A stretch of DNA of 64,000 bases from Qipengyuania atrilutea (lineage in GTDB: Bacteria > Pseudomonadota > Alphaproteobacteria > Sphingomonadales > Sphingomonadaceae), in contig NZ_JABWGV010000001.1 of NCBI RefSeq assembly GCF_013370205.1, positions 434,001 through 498,000 of the forward strand, in the 5' to 3' direction. Below, in pieces: positions 38,450-47,982 of this stretch. The notes below the pieces were generated by a model, which searched no databases, was not told the origin of the DNA, and was given only the letters and a program-made list of their open reading frames with translations. The first letter of the stretch is position 1. Each line of letters begins with the position of its first letter. A program made the position numbers and the translations under genes.

Positions 38450-39265
38450 CTATGAGGGTATGTCGCGCCGGTTGGCAAGGCTTGGGACCTGCCGCCGCAC
38501 CGCTTCGATCCTGTTCAAGTCGATATTCACGAAGCCTAAGCCTGGCTCGTTGCCACCCATGTCGAGGAGGACCTCGCCCCACGGATCGACGACGAGGCTG
38601 TGGCCATAGGTCTGCCGCCCATCCTCATGCGTTCCGACTTGCGCCGCTGCGACGACGAAGGCACTCGCCTCGATAGCCCGCGCGCGAAGGAGAACGTGCC
38701 AATGCGCAGCGCCGGTCGGGCGAGTGAAGGCCGCAGGAATGGCGATGCAGTCGCAGTGCCTGCGGCCGAGCGCCTCGAACAGGGCAGGAAAGCGCATGTC
38801 ATAGCAGATTGCAAGTCCCAGCTTGCCGACAGGCGTATCGTCGCAAACACCAACGGCGGAACCGGCCTCGTAGGCGTTCGATTCCTTCCAGCTTTCGCCC
38901 GACGCGAGATCGACATCGAACATGTGCATCTTGTCGTAAGCGAACGGCTGTTCTCCGCTCGGGGGACAGAACCATAGCCGGTTGACGCGCTTCTCGCCTG
39001 AACCGGCAACGGGCGCGCCGACGACGAGGTAGATGCCGTTTTCTCCGGCTACGTTCGCGAGCCGTTCCGGCCATTCTTGCGCTGCGTCGCTGTCGATGTG
39101 CCGCCCTGCCCGCTCGCGGTTCCGATCGAGGAGGAGCGCCATTTCGGGCGCGAACAGCATCTCCGCCCCGCCCTCGCAAGCTTCTCTCGCGGCATTCGAG
39201 ATGGTCTGAAAGTTGGCGTCCGGGTCGATGCCCGAAGTCATTTGCAGGACGGCGATGCGCGGCAC
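38450..39265 (-). CDS. Carbon-nitrogen hydrolase, nitrilase superfamily (Nit1/Nit2-like)
   Basis: A 271-residue amidase-type enzyme with the Glu-Lys-Cys triad of the superfamily. Glu lies in ADMLFAPEM-like AEMLFAPEMAL, Lys in AYDKMHMFDV and Cys in LAICYDMRFP. The Nit1/Nit2 branch hydrolyses deaminated glutathione or omega-amides, which would fit the neighbouring grxC. That assignment is inferred. It lies 3 nt after grxC and 10 nt before DUF1178. Confidence 0.9.
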   Translation of the reverse strand: MPRIAVLQMTSGIDPDANFQTISNAAREACEGGAEMLFAPEMALLLDRNRERAGRHIDSDAAQEWPERLANVAGENGIYLVVGAPVAGSGEKRVNRLWFCPPSGEQPFAYDKMHMFDVDLASGESWKESNAYEAGSAVGVCDDTPVGKLGLAICYDMRFPALFEALGRRHCDCIAIPAAFTRPTGAAHWHVLLRARAIEASAFVVAAAQVGTHEDGRQTYGHSLVVDPWGEVLLDMGGNEPGLGFVNIDLNRIEAVRRQVPSLANRRDIPS

Positions 39266-39268
39266 GGT

Positions 39269-39532
39269 TCAGCCTTGCAGAAGCGCGTCGAGCTTGCCCT
39301 CGCGTTCCAGCGCGGCCAGATCGTCCGAGCCGCCGACGTAGGTATCGCCGATGAAAATTTGCGGAACCGTGCGCGCCTCAGGTGCGCGTTCCAGCATTTC
39401 CTGCTTCTTTTCCCCGCCGAGCGTCACGTCGTGTTCGTTGAACTCCGCCCCCTTGTCGCTCAAGAGCCTCTTCGCTCGCATGCAGTAGCCGCAGCCGAAC
39501 TTGGTATAGATATCGATAGTCGGCTGGCTCAT
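39269..39532 (-). CDS. grxC: Glutaredoxin 3
   Basis: An 87-residue dithiol glutaredoxin with active site CGYC at 14-17, the cis-proline region TVPQIFI and GG-x-DDL glutathione-binding helix start. ATG 39532 has AGGAG 4 to 5 bases upstream. It is reduced by glutathione and reduces protein or ribonucleotide reductase disulfides. First gene of the grxC-nitrilase-DUF1178 operon, divergent from hsp20. Confidence 0.95.
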   Translation of the reverse strand: MSQPTIDIYTKFGCGYCMRAKRLLSDKGAEFNEHDVTLGGEKKQEMLERAPEARTVPQIFIGDTYVGGSDDLAALEREGKLDALLQG

Positions 39533-39572
39533 GCTTGCTCCTGAAAATTGCAAACTTCGCGAGGTCCGGAAA

Positions 39573-39602
39573 CTTGAAAGCCGTTTCCCGCGCGATTATC
39601 TT
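39573..39602 (+). promoter_or_regulatory. Possible heat-shock (RpoH-type) promoter of hsp20
   Basis: CTTGAAA (39573-39579) is a perfect RpoH-type -35. GATTATCT at about 39594-39601 is a plausible -10 at the longer alphaproteobacterial spacing. It would give a leader of about 95 nt before hsp20, a size that fits a ROSE thermometer. The -10 match is only partial. Confidence 0.35.
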
Positions 39603-39678
39603 GGTTCGTGTCCATTCTGCCGATTACCGGAGAGCGGACATTCGGTCGAGGTGCCGCAAATGCGGGCTTCGTAAGAGA

Positions 39679-39699
39679 AAATTGCTCAAAGGAGGATTT
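39679..39699 (+). ncRNA. ROSE-type RNA thermometer hairpin over the hsp20 ribosome site
   Basis: The last 25 bases of the hsp20 leader fold with AAA-TTGCT (39679-39686) against AGGA-TTT (39693-39699). Pairs are A-U three times, U-A, U-G, then a bulged G84, C-G and U-A. The loop is CAAAGG. TTGCT opposite AGGA with a bulged G is the defining pattern (U-Y-G-C-U) of ROSE elements, which hide the Shine-Dalgarno at low temperature and melt on heating. Established for rhizobial small heat-shock genes; here it is an inference from pairing. Confidence 0.6.
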
Positions 39700-39705
39700 G
39701 TTTCA

Positions 39706-40194
39706 ATGAACCGTTTTGATTTTGGACCCTATCGCCGTTCCACCGTCGGTTTCGACCGGCTGTTCGATCTGCTCGAAGGCCAGGCCCGGCAGACCAGCGG
39801 CGACAATTACCCACCCTTCAATATCGAGCGTCAGGGCGACGACAACTACCGGATCACGCTTGCCGTGGCCGGCTTCCGCCCGCAGGACATCGACATCACG
39901 GCGCAGCAGAACCTGCTCGTCGTGCAAGGCAAGAAGCGTGAAGAGCGCGACGAAGGCCGCGAGATGCTGCATGCCGGCATCGCCAACCGCGGTTTCGAAC
40001 GCCGCTTCGAACTAGCCGACTTTGTCCGTGTAGAACGAGCCGACCTCGCCGACGGTCTTCTGGTGGTCGACCTCGTCCGGGAGGTACCCGACGCGATGAA
40101 GCCGAAGAAGATCGCGGTCGGCGGTCAGCGCCAGAACACGCTCGAAGTCGTCGATGGCGACAAGGACGAAGGCGATCAGGCGAACGCTGCCTGA
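39706..40194 (+). CDS. Hsp20 family small heat-shock protein
   Basis: This holdase chaperone binds unfolding proteins. The 162-residue protein has the alpha-crystallin domain (about 35-140), with PPFNIERQGDDNYRITLAVAGFRPQDIDI (read in parts), the conserved ANRGFERRFELAD...V segment and GLLVVDLVREVP. The Hsp20 C-terminal I-x-I region is replaced by a KKIAV-like segment, followed by an acidic tail. ATG 39706 follows AGGAGG. Its Shine-Dalgarno is covered by the ROSE-like hairpin, so expression should rise with temperature. Confidence 0.93.
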   Translation: MNRFDFGPYRRSTVGFDRLFDLLEGQARQTSGDNYPPFNIERQGDDNYRITLAVAGFRPQDIDITAQQNLLVVQGKKREERDEGREMLHAGIANRGFERRFELADFVRVERADLADGLLVVDLVREVPDAMKPKKIAVGGQRQNTLEVVDGDKDEGDQANAA

Positions 40195-40222
40195 TCAATT
40201 TTCCCTAATGCCGTAACTAATA

Positions 40223-40252
40223 GGGGGATGGGCCAGCGATGGCTCATCCCCC
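40223..40252 (+). terminator. Terminator hairpin after hsp20
   Basis: GGGGGATGGGCC (40223-40234) pairs with GGCTCATCCCCC (40241-40252), with one G-T, around AGCGAT. It begins 28 bases after the hsp20 stop and lies between convergent hsp20 and pyrG. The remaining 200 bases before pyrG show nothing I can name. Confidence 0.7.
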
Positions 40253-40455
40253 GCGGCGTTTAAGCCGCCCTACCCCTGTATCAACCGTCCGGGTCGCTTG
40301 AGACGACTGCGTACCGAGGCAAGCTCGAAATCTTGGTCGGTGACGCCGGTTTGCCCCCCATTGCCTACGCGAATCGCGGTTCTCTGCACGATAATTGCGC
40401 AGAACGGAAGGGGCTCGCGACAAATCTGTTTCAATATGAACCAGCTTGCCGAAGA

Positions 40456-42087
40456 TTAAACCAGTCGCTCCTGCTCTAGAGCGGCGGCGATGAAACTCGC
40501 GAATAGCGGATGCGGTTCGAACGGACGCGACTTCAGTTCAGGGTGGAACTGCACGCCGACGAACCACGGATGATCGGGCCGCTCGACGATTTCCGGAAGC
40601 AGCCCGTCAGGCGACATGCCCGAAAACGCCAGACCCGTTTTCTCGAGGGCAGCGCGGTAGGAACCGTTCACTTCGTAGCGGTGGCGGTGGCGTTCCGAGA
40701 TCTGCGCCGCGCCGCCGTAGATCTGCGAGATGCGGCTGCCGCTGACGAGATCGGCCACATAGGCTCCGAGCCGCATCGTGCCGCCCATATCGCCGCCAGC
40801 CTCGCGCTTCTGAAGACCCTCTTCGCTCATCCACTCGGTAATGATCCCGACCACGGGCTCTGTGGTATCGCCGAACTCGGTCGAGGACGCAGCCTCGATA
40901 CCAGCCAGCTTGGCCGCTTCGATGCAGGCCATCTGCATGCCGAGGCAGATACCGAAGAACGGGACGCCGCGTTCGCGTGCGAAGCGCACGCTCGCGATCT
41001 TGCCCGCCGATCCGCGCTCGCCGAAGCCGCCGGGTACGAGGATGCCGTGAAGCGGTTCGAGAGCAGCGACGATGTCGGCATCGTCCTGTTCGAACACTTC
41101 CGCATCGATCCAGCGGATATTGACCCTTACCCGGTTGGCCATCCCCCCGTGGATCAATGCTTCATTGAGTGACTTGTAGGCATCGGGCAGGCCGACATAC
41201 TTACCGACCACGCCGATCGTCACTTCGCTCTCGGGATGCTCGAACCGGTCGAGAATGTCGTTCCACCCCGACAGGTCAGGGTCGGGGCTTTCGAGACCGA
41301 AATGCTGAAGCAACTGCGCATCGAGGCCGCGCGCGTGATATTGAAGCGGTACGGCGTAGATGCTCGACGCATCGAGCGCCGGAATGACCGCTTCCTTGCG
41401 CACGTTGCAGAAATTGGCGATCTTCTGCCGCTCGGCGTCAGGCAGCGGATGTTCGCAGCGGCACAGCAGCATGTCGGGCTGAATGCCGAGGCTGGTAAGT
41501 TCGCGCACCGAATGCTGCGTCGGCTTGGTCTTGAGCTCGCCCGCGGCTGATATATATGGAACCAGGGTCACGTGGATGAAGGCGGTGCGCTGCGGTCCGA
41601 GTTCGTTCTTGAGCTGCCGCATCGCCTCGATGAACGGCAGGCTCTCGATGTCGCCGACGGTTCCGCCGATTTCGCACAGGATGAAGTCGTGATCGCCCTG
41701 GTCGTCGAGCGCGAAGTTCTTGATCGCGTCGGTCACGTGCGGGATGACCTGTACCGTCGCGCCGAGATAGTCGCCGCGCCGCTCTTTCGCGATGATGTCG
41801 CGGTACACCCTGCCCGAGGTGATGTTGTCCGACTGCCGCGCCGAAACGCCGGTGAAGCGCTCGTAATGGCCAAGGTCAAGATCGGTTTCCGCGCCGTCGT
41901 CGGTCACGAACACCTCGCCGTGCTGATACGGGCTCATCGTGCCCGGATCGACGTTCAGATAGGGGTCGAACTTACGGATGCGCACCTTGAACCCGCGCGC
42001 CTGCAAAAGCGCTGCGAGCGATGCCGCCATGAGACCTTTGCCGAGCGAGGAAACCACGCCGCCGGTGATGAAGATGTACCGCGCCAT
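40456..42087 (-). CDS. pyrG: CTP synthase
   Basis: PyrG aminates UTP to CTP with glutamine and ATP. The 543-residue protein begins [24 protein letters not shown] (read in parts), the synthetase P-loop. It has [25 protein letters not shown]. The C-terminal glutamine amidotransferase has the nucleophile elbow [11 protein letters not shown] and catalytic QFHPE. The length is standard. On the minus strand it precedes no clear operon mate and is 109 bp downstream of secG; the secG-pyrG order is common in alphaproteobacteria. Confidence 0.98.
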   Translation of the reverse strand: MARYIFITGGVVSSLGKGLMAASLAALLQARGFKVRIRKFDPYLNVDPGTMSPYQHGEVFVTDDGAETDLDLGHYERFTGVSARQSDNITSGRVYRDIIAKERRGDYLGATVQVIPHVTDAIKNFALDDQGDHDFILCEIGGTVGDIESLPFIEAMRQLKNELGPQRTAFIHVTLVPYISAAGELKTKPTQHSVRELTSLGIQPDMLLCRCEHPLPDAERQKIANFCNVRKEAVIPALDASSIYAVPLQYHARGLDAQLLQHFGLESPDPDLSGWNDILDRFEHPESEVTIGVVGKYVGLPDAYKSLNEALIHGGMANRVRVNIRWIDAEVFEQDDADIVAALEPLHGILVPGGFGERGSAGKIASVRFARERGVPFFGICLGMQMACIEAAKLAGIEAASSTEFGDTTEPVVGIITEWMSEEGLQKREAGGDMGGTMRLGAYVADLVSGSRISQIYGGAAQISERHRHRYEVNGSYRAALEKTGLAFSGMSPDGLLPEIVERPDHPWFVGVQFHPELKSRPFEPHPLFASFIAAALEQERLV

Positions 42088-42196
42088 GGGAGAAGAGCCT
42101 TACGTCGCCGCCGCCCGCATACGCAAGCGTTTAGACAGCGCGGCCCGCAGAAATCCACAAGCCAGCGCGCTGCCGGATGAAGTTGGAAAGTTCGCC

Positions 42197-42595
42197 TTAT
42201 TCGGCGAGCGGATCGACCGGCGCTGCAGGCTCGGTCGGTGCTTCGGTGGCAGGAGCGCCGCCGAGCGAACTCGATGCTGCATTGCCGGGCGCAAGCGGAT
42301 CGGCCTGCCCAGCAGGCGTTACAGTCCGGTCGAGCGTCGAATCGACTGCATCGGCGCTCGTCGTTTCGACGGCAACCGCGGCGAGCGCAATCGACAACAG
42401 GACGAACACGATCGCGAGCGTCTTGGTCGTCCTTGTCAGGAAGTCCGCCGCACCACGTGCACTCAGCATGCCCGAAGGGCTTCCGCCTCCTCCGATACCC
42501 AGGCCCCCGCCTTCGCTGCGCTGCATCAGGATGACGCCGACAAGCGCGGCGGCCACGATGGCCTGAACGACGGTGAGGAAGAGGAAAAGGGACAT
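42197..42595 (-). CDS. secG: Protein translocase subunit SecG
   Basis: SecG is a small part of the SecYEG channel. The 132-residue protein has two hydrophobic segments (LFLFLTVVQAIVAAALVGVILMQ and TLAIVFVLLSIALAAVAVETT) and the linking motif SEGGGLGIGGGGSPSGMLSARGAADFLTRTT (read in parts), which is diagnostic of SecG. The C-terminal tail is long and Ala/Pro-rich, as usual in this order. ATG 42595 follows AGGTAAC. Confidence 0.95.
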   Translation of the reverse strand: MSLFLFLTVVQAIVAAALVGVILMQRSEGGGLGIGGGGSPSGMLSARGAADFLTRTTKTLAIVFVLLSIALAAVAVETTSADAVDSTLDRTVTPAGQADPLAPGNAASSSLGGAPATEAPTEPAAPVDPLAE

Positions 42596-42658
42596 GCTGT
42601 TACCTGGAATAAATGCTGTTCGGGCGCGATCTAGTCGCTTGCAAGCCAGCGCACAAGG

Positions 42659-43423
42659 TTATGCGCGTTCGTCCTCGCCTTCGGCAGCCGCGTATACGAT
42701 ACCGAGAAAGGCTTCTGCCGTCAGGCTCGCGCCGCCCACAAGAGCGCCGTCCACGTCTGCAAGCGCGAGGATGGCCGCGGCATTTTCCGCCTTCACCGAA
42801 CCGCCGTAGAGAATGCGCGTTTCGGCAGCAGCGTCTCCGTACATGTCGGTCAGCAAACCGCGAATCGCGCCGTGCATCGCGGCAATGTCGTCCGTGGTCG
42901 GTACCCGGCCCGTGCCAATCGCCCAGATCGGCTCGTAGGCGACGGTGAGCCATTCGCTCGCATTGTCGCTTTCGGGCAAGGCTGCCTTCAGCTGACCCAG
43001 AACATGCGCTTCGGCTTCGCCGGCATCACGCTGCGCTTCGCTTTCGCCGCAGCAGAGGATGACCTGAAGACCGGCCTCGCGTGCAGCAGCGACCTTGTCG
43101 CGGATCAGCGCATCGCTTTCGCCGTGGTTCGTCCGCCGCTCGCTATGTCCGAGGATGACGAACTTCGCGCCCGCATCCAGCGCCATCGCGGCGGAAATGT
43201 CGCCCGTATGCGCGCCTTCGGTAAGAGCGTGGCAATCCTGCGCGCCGACGCCGATCTGCTCGACCTCGCGATGGACTGCATGGATCAGCGTGAACGGCGG
43301 AGCCAGCGCGACTTCTACCTTCATGTGCCGCTGCGAAGCACGGTCGATGGCGCGTGCCTCGGAAAGCATCGCGCGCGTGCCGTTCATTTTCCAGTTGCCG
43401 ACGATATAGGGCCGTTCGGCCAT
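42659..43423 (-). CDS. tpiA: Triosephosphate isomerase
   Basis: TpiA interconverts DHAP and glyceraldehyde 3-phosphate. The 254-residue TIM barrel has the catalytic Lys in GNWKMNG, His in ILGHSERR, Glu in VAYEPIWAIGTG and the phosphate-binding GGSV. ATG 43423 follows AGGA. It lies upstream of secG in one direction and is divergent from ppiD, as in other alphaproteobacteria. Confidence 0.97.
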   Translation of the reverse strand: MAERPYIVGNWKMNGTRAMLSEARAIDRASQRHMKVEVALAPPFTLIHAVHREVEQIGVGAQDCHALTEGAHTGDISAAMALDAGAKFVILGHSERRTNHGESDALIRDKVAAAREAGLQVILCCGESEAQRDAGEAEAHVLGQLKAALPESDNASEWLTVAYEPIWAIGTGRVPTTDDIAAMHGAIRGLLTDMYGDAAAETRILYGGSVKAENAAAILALADVDGALVGGASLTAEAFLGIVYAAAEGEDERA

Positions 43424-43648
43424 CGTGTAATTCCTGCTTTCGGTTGTTTCTTCGGGTGCCGTCAGGCTGCCCGTTCGGATGGGTCCGGTAGCCGGACTTT
43501 ATCCCAAGGTCAAAACCCAACGTGAGACGGTTGCCGCTTTGGTGCAGTCTCTATAAAGCGCTGTCCGCGCCGCCGAACACGGCCGGCAGAACGCGGTTGT
43601 ACAGGAGAACGCTCCGGCTTCCGCGCGTAGAGGAACGACGACGAAGAC

Positions 43649-45589
43649 ATGATTTCATTTTTCCAGAAGTTTTTTCAGTCCAAGATCGGGCTGGCGATAA
43701 CTTTCGCATTCCTCGCTCTCATCGCGTTCGCCTTCGCCAGCATGGACGTGGCGAATACGGCAACCTTCGGCGGCATCGCCGGCGGCGACCGGGTTGCCGT
43801 GGTCGGCGACGAACGTATCTCGACGTCAGAACTCTCGCGCGCCACGACCAACGCGGTCGACCAGGTGCGGCAGGAAAACCCGACAATCACGATCCCGGAA
43901 TTCGTGCAAGGTGGCGGTTTGACCCAGGTTCTCGACCGGCTGATCGACCGGGCGGCGATTGCAGGCTTTGCAGAAGACATCGGCCTTCGCGCCGGCAACA
44001 ACCTCGTGAATAGCGAGATCCGCACGATCCCCGCCTTCCGAGGTGCGGACGGCAATTTCAGCGACGACGTCTACCGGCAGGCACTTCAGTCCATCGGCGT
44101 GTCCGATGCGGACGTGCGCGAGGATCTCGGCGCAGGACTGCTCGCGCAGCAAGTGCTTCAGCCGACAAGCTTCGGTGCGGTAATGCCGCGCGGGATCGCG
44201 CGCGAATATGCCCAGCTTTTCCGCGAGCGCCGACAGGGTAGTATCGCTCTGCTGCCAAGCACGATCTACGCGCCTGAAGACGCTCCGACCCAGAAGCAGC
44301 TGTCGACCTATTATCAGGAAAACCGCGGCAGATACGTACGTCCCGAGCGGCGCATCATTCGCTACGCTACCTTCGGAGCGGACGCGCTCGAAGGACGGAT
44401 CGAACCGACCGAAGCCGAAATTGCCCGGTATTACGAAGAAAATTCGGGCGAATACGCCGCAAGCGAAGAGCGCCGTTATACCCAGGTGATCGCCTCGACG
44501 CAGGCGCAGGCTCAGGCGATCGCTCAGGCCGTGCGCGGCGGGCAATCGATCGAGGCAGCGGCGCAAGCTGCTGGCTTCAGGGCAGTTCCGCTCGGTCCCA
44601 ATACGAAGAGCGCGGTCGCTCAGGAAAGTTCGAGCGCTGTCGCCAACGCCTACTTCGCGGCGAACGAAGGGGCGGTTACCGCTCCTGCGCGTAGCGGGCT
44701 TGGCTGGCATGTCGCACGGATCGAAGAAGTGACCCGCCGGGCCGGTCGTCCGCTCGCTGACGTGCGCGGCGAGGTTGCTGACGCTGTGCGCCAGCGCAAG
44801 CTGCGGACCGGTCTTGCCAATCTGGGCACACAGGTGGAAGAGCAGCTCGACGAGGGACGGTCGCTTGCACAGGTCGCGCGCGACATCGGCGCGACCGTGA
44901 ACACGACGCAGCCAGTCACTGCCGATGGTTCCATTTACGGCGCCGACGACGGCGCGCAGATCGACGAAACTCTGACCCCTGCGCTCGCGACCGCCTTCCA
45001 GATGGAGGAAAGCGAGCCACAGATCGCGGAAATCCGGCCGGGCGAGGAATATCTCGTGTTCGAGGTGTCGCGCATCACGGATAGCGCGGCCGCTCCCCTT
45101 TCCGAGATTTCTGAGCAGGTGACGGCCGACTGGCGGATCGCCCGCGGTCTTGCCGCAGCCCGCGAGGCAGCCGGACGGGTCATCGCGCGGCTCCAGCAGG
45201 GAAGCAGTATGGCAGAGGCGCTGGCCGCCGAAGAACCGAACCTTCCCCCGGTACAGAATATCGACCTGACCCGCGAACAACTGGCCCAGCTTCGCGAGCA
45301 GCGCGTGCCTCCGCCGCTGGCGCTCATGTTCAGCATGGCGCAGGGAACCGCGAAGCGGCTCGAGGCTGCTGGCCGGCAGGGCTTCTACGTCGTCGATCTC
45401 GAATCGATCGAGGCGGGCGAGCTCGAAGACGGCAGTCCGCTTATCGCTCAGGCTCAGCAGCAGCTGGGTGCGACGGTCGTCCAGGAATATCAGCAGCAGC
45501 TGCAGGATGCGATGCGCCGCGAACAGGGCGTCGAGCGTAACGACAACGCGATAGCGGCCGTCCGGCGCCAGCTTCTCGGCGATAATTGA
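43649..45589 (+). CDS. ppiD: PpiD-like membrane-anchored peptidyl-prolyl isomerase
   Basis: A folding factor of the periplasmic side of the inner membrane. The 646-residue protein has one N-terminal membrane helix (KIGLAITFAFLALIAFAFASM), a SurA-N-like domain, and a parvulin (PpiC) region around residues 260-380 with weak parvulin residues. The long C-terminal region has coiled-coil and helical segments. The gene precedes trpE by 9 bases, the alphaproteobacterial ppiD-trp order. Whether the parvulin domain is active cannot be told here. Confidence 0.9.
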   Translation: MISFFQKFFQSKIGLAITFAFLALIAFAFASMDVANTATFGGIAGGDRVAVVGDERISTSELSRATTNAVDQVRQENPTITIPEFVQGGGLTQVLDRLIDRAAIAGFAEDIGLRAGNNLVNSEIRTIPAFRGADGNFSDDVYRQALQSIGVSDADVREDLGAGLLAQQVLQPTSFGAVMPRGIAREYAQLFRERRQGSIALLPSTIYAPEDAPTQKQLSTYYQENRGRYVRPERRIIRYATFGADALEGRIEPTEAEIARYYEENSGEYAASEERRYTQVIASTQAQAQAIAQAVRGGQSIEAAAQAAGFRAVPLGPNTKSAVAQESSSAVANAYFAANEGAVTAPARSGLGWHVARIEEVTRRAGRPLADVRGEVADAVRQRKLRTGLANLGTQVEEQLDEGRSLAQVARDIGATVNTTQPVTADGSIYGADDGAQIDETLTPALATAFQMEESEPQIAEIRPGEEYLVFEVSRITDSAAAPLSEISEQVTADWRIARGLAAAREAAGRVIARLQQGSSMAEALAAEEPNLPPVQNIDLTREQLAQLREQRVPPPLALMFSMAQGTAKRLEAAGRQGFYVVDLESIEAGELEDGSPLIAQAQQQLGATVVQEYQQQLQDAMRREQGVERNDNAIAAVRRQLLGDN

Positions 45590-45598
45590 CCGTTAGGA

Positions 45599-47128
45599 AT
45601 GGCGTTGGCGGAAACGCTCAAGGGCGCTGACGTTGCGGCGAGCTTGCTGAAGGCAAGCAAACCGGCGCTCGTGTGGCGGCACCTCGTTGCCGACCGCCTG
45701 ACCCCGGTCGGTGCGGCGGTCGCGCTAATCGAGGCAGAGCGCGGCGACTTCCTGCTCGAATCGGTCGAGGGCGGCGAGGTGCGCGGACGTTACAGCCTGC
45801 TTGGGCTTGATCCCGATCTCGTCTTCCGCAGCAGGTCCGACAAGGCCGACATCAACCGTTCATGGCAGCGGGACCGCGAGGCATTCGCCCCCGCCAAGGG
45901 CAATGCGCTCGCAGCGCTGAGGGCTCTGCGGCAGGAATGCCTGGTCGACACGCCTGACGCACTGCCCCCGGCCCTCGCCTGTCTGGTCGGCTATTTCGGC
46001 TATGAGACGATTGGGCTGGTCGAAAGCATCGACTTCTCGAGCGCAAACCCGCTCGATCTGCCCGATATGCTGTTCGTGCGTCCGACCGTGCTTATGGTGT
46101 TCGACCGACTGACCGATGCCGTCTTCTGCATCGCGCCGATCTGGCCCGAAGCGAACCACTCGGCAGAGCAGGCGGCCCGCCTGATAGAGCGCGCCGGCGA
46201 GGCGATCGACGAGCAACTGCGCCGATTGCGGCGCGCCGATGCCGTACCCGAGCGCAGCGATCCCGGGCCGGCGCCCAATCAGACCGCGGTCATGCCGCCG
46301 GACCGCTACCGCGACATGGTGCTGCGCGCGAAGGAATACATTGCGGCGGGCGACATCTTCCAGGTGGTCCTGGCGCAGCGCTTCACCGCCCCCTTCGCGC
46401 TTCCCCCCATCGCGCTCTACCGGGCTCTGAGGCGGATTAACCCCTCGCCATTCCTGTTCTTTCTCGACTTTCCCGGCTTCGCGATCGTCGGATCGAGCCC
46501 GGAAATTCTCGTCCGCGTAAGGAACGGCGAGGTTACCGTCCGGCCGATCGCGGGAACGCGCCCACGCGGGCCTAACGAAGCGGCGGACCGCGCTGCCGAG
46601 CGCGACCTTCTGGCCGATCCAAAGGAACGCGCCGAACATCTCATGCTGCTCGATCTCGGGCGCAACGACGTGGGACGCGTCGCCACGCGCGGCAGCGTGG
46701 CCGTTACCGACAGCTACATGGTCGAACGCTACAGTCACGTGATGCACATCGTCAGCAACGTCGTCGGGACCTTGAGCGAGGACAAGGATGCGCTCGACGC
46801 GCTGTTCGCCGGCTTTCCAGCGGGCACGGTCAGCGGCGCGCCGAAGATCCGCGCATGCCAGATCGTCGCCGAACTGGAGACCGAGCGACGCGGTCCCTAC
46901 GCGGGCGGCGTCGGCTATTTCGCACCCGACGGATCGGTCGACAGCTGCATCGTTCTCCGCACGGCGGTCGTAAAAGACGGTGAAATGCACGTTCATGCCG
47001 GCGCCGGGATTGTCGCCGATAGCGAGCCCGATTATGAGCAGCGCGAATGCGAAGCGAAAGCGAGTGCGCTGTTCGCCGCTGCCCGAGAGGCGCAGCGCAT
47101 CGCTCTCGAACCGGAGTTCGGACAATGA
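45599..47128 (+). CDS. trpE: Anthranilate synthase component I
   Basis: TrpE makes anthranilate from chorismate, using ammonia from TrpG. The 509-residue protein has the tryptophan-binding LLES motif (in DFLLESVEGGEVRGRYSLLG), an N-terminal allosteric domain, and chorismate-binding signatures (IAGTRPRGPNEAADRAAERDLL, read in parts, and LDLGRNDVGRVA). The tail YAGGVGYFAPDGSVDSCIVLRTA (read in parts) is typical. ATG 45599 lies 9 bases after ppiD. TrpE is followed by a DUF2233 gene, then trpG, trpD and trpC. Confidence 0.96.
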   Translation: MALAETLKGADVAASLLKASKPALVWRHLVADRLTPVGAAVALIEAERGDFLLESVEGGEVRGRYSLLGLDPDLVFRSRSDKADINRSWQRDREAFAPAKGNALAALRALRQECLVDTPDALPPALACLVGYFGYETIGLVESIDFSSANPLDLPDMLFVRPTVLMVFDRLTDAVFCIAPIWPEANHSAEQAARLIERAGEAIDEQLRRLRRADAVPERSDPGPAPNQTAVMPPDRYRDMVLRAKEYIAAGDIFQVVLAQRFTAPFALPPIALYRALRRINPSPFLFFLDFPGFAIVGSSPEILVRVRNGEVTVRPIAGTRPRGPNEAADRAAERDLLADPKERAEHLMLLDLGRNDVGRVATRGSVAVTDSYMVERYSHVMHIVSNVVGTLSEDKDALDALFAGFPAGTVSGAPKIRACQIVAELETERRGPYAGGVGYFAPDGSVDSCIVLRTAVVKDGEMHVHAGAGIVADSEPDYEQRECEAKASALFAAAREAQRIALEPEFGQ

Positions 47129-47982
47129 AACGGGTTTTTTCCGCAGCCGTGCTGGTGCCGCTCGCCGTGCTGACAAGCGCGTGCGACGAGCAGCCTGAAG
47201 GCGAGCCGGTAGTAAGGACCGAGATCCGCGATACCGCGGGCGGCGCGGCGGGCGCTTCGCCCTCGCCTGCGTCTTCGGACAGCCGGGCGCAAATGGAATC
47301 TTCCTGCCGACCCGTTATTTTCGAAGACGAACCCTTCGTCCACTGCGTCGCCGTTCCCTCCCGCCACCATATCGTGACGGCGCTGGCGGACGGCGAAGGC
47401 ACGCCGTTCCGCTCGCTCGCCGCATACGCCTCCGCCCGCTCCGCCGAAGCCGCACCGATTGCCTTTGCCATGAACGGCGGAATGTACAACGATGCGGGGC
47501 AGCCGGTCGGCTATTTCGTGGAAGGCTCGGACCGCAAGGTGGAGCTCAACCGGAACGGGGGGCCGGGCAATTTTCACATGCAGCCGAACGGGGTCTTCTT
47601 CGGCAGCGGTGATACGTGGGAGGTCCGGTCGACCGAGGATTTCCTCGCCAACGTCACCGAGCGGCCCGAATTCGGAACGCAGTCCGGCCCGATGCTGGTC
47701 ATCGGCGGCAAATTGCATCCCGACATTTCCAACAACGGCGAATCGCAGCTCATCAGGAACGCGGTCGGCGTGGACGAGAAGGGCCGCGCGCATTTCGTCA
47801 TCAGCAACGGCCCGGTAAGCTTCGGCAAGCTTGCGCGGCTTTACCGCGACGAGTTGAACGTACCCAACGCGCTTTACCTCGACGGCAATGTCTCGGCGCT
47901 GTGGAACCCGGCGGGCGGAAGGCTCGACAGCGGCGCACCGATCGGCCCGATGATCGTGGTGGAGAAGAAACCCGCGTCATGA
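47125..47982 (+). CDS. DUF2233/NAGPA-type phosphodiester glycosidase-like lipoprotein
   Basis: A 285-residue protein inserted between trpE and trpG, overlapping both at ATGA. The N-terminus is a lipoprotein signal peptide ending in a lipobox LTSAC (Cys20). After a Ser/Pro/Ala-rich linker comes the phosphodiester-glycosidase-like fold: FAMNGGMYNDAGQPVGYFVE, NFHMQPNGVFF, QSGPMLVIGG, IRNAVGVDEKGR and LYLDGNVSALW. These blocks match the DUF2233 family. Mammalian relatives cleave GlcNAc-phosphodiesters. The substrate here and any link to tryptophan synthesis are unknown. Confidence 0.88.
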   Translation: MKRVFSAAVLVPLAVLTSACDEQPEGEPVVRTEIRDTAGGAAGASPSPASSDSRAQMESSCRPVIFEDEPFVHCVAVPSRHHIVTALADGEGTPFRSLAAYASARSAEAAPIAFAMNGGMYNDAGQPVGYFVEGSDRKVELNRNGGPGNFHMQPNGVFFGSGDTWEVRSTEDFLANVTERPEFGTQSGPMLVIGGKLHPDISNNGESQLIRNAVGVDEKGRAHFVISNGPVSFGKLARLYRDELNVPNALYLDGNVSALWNPAGGRLDSGAPIGPMIVVEKKPAS

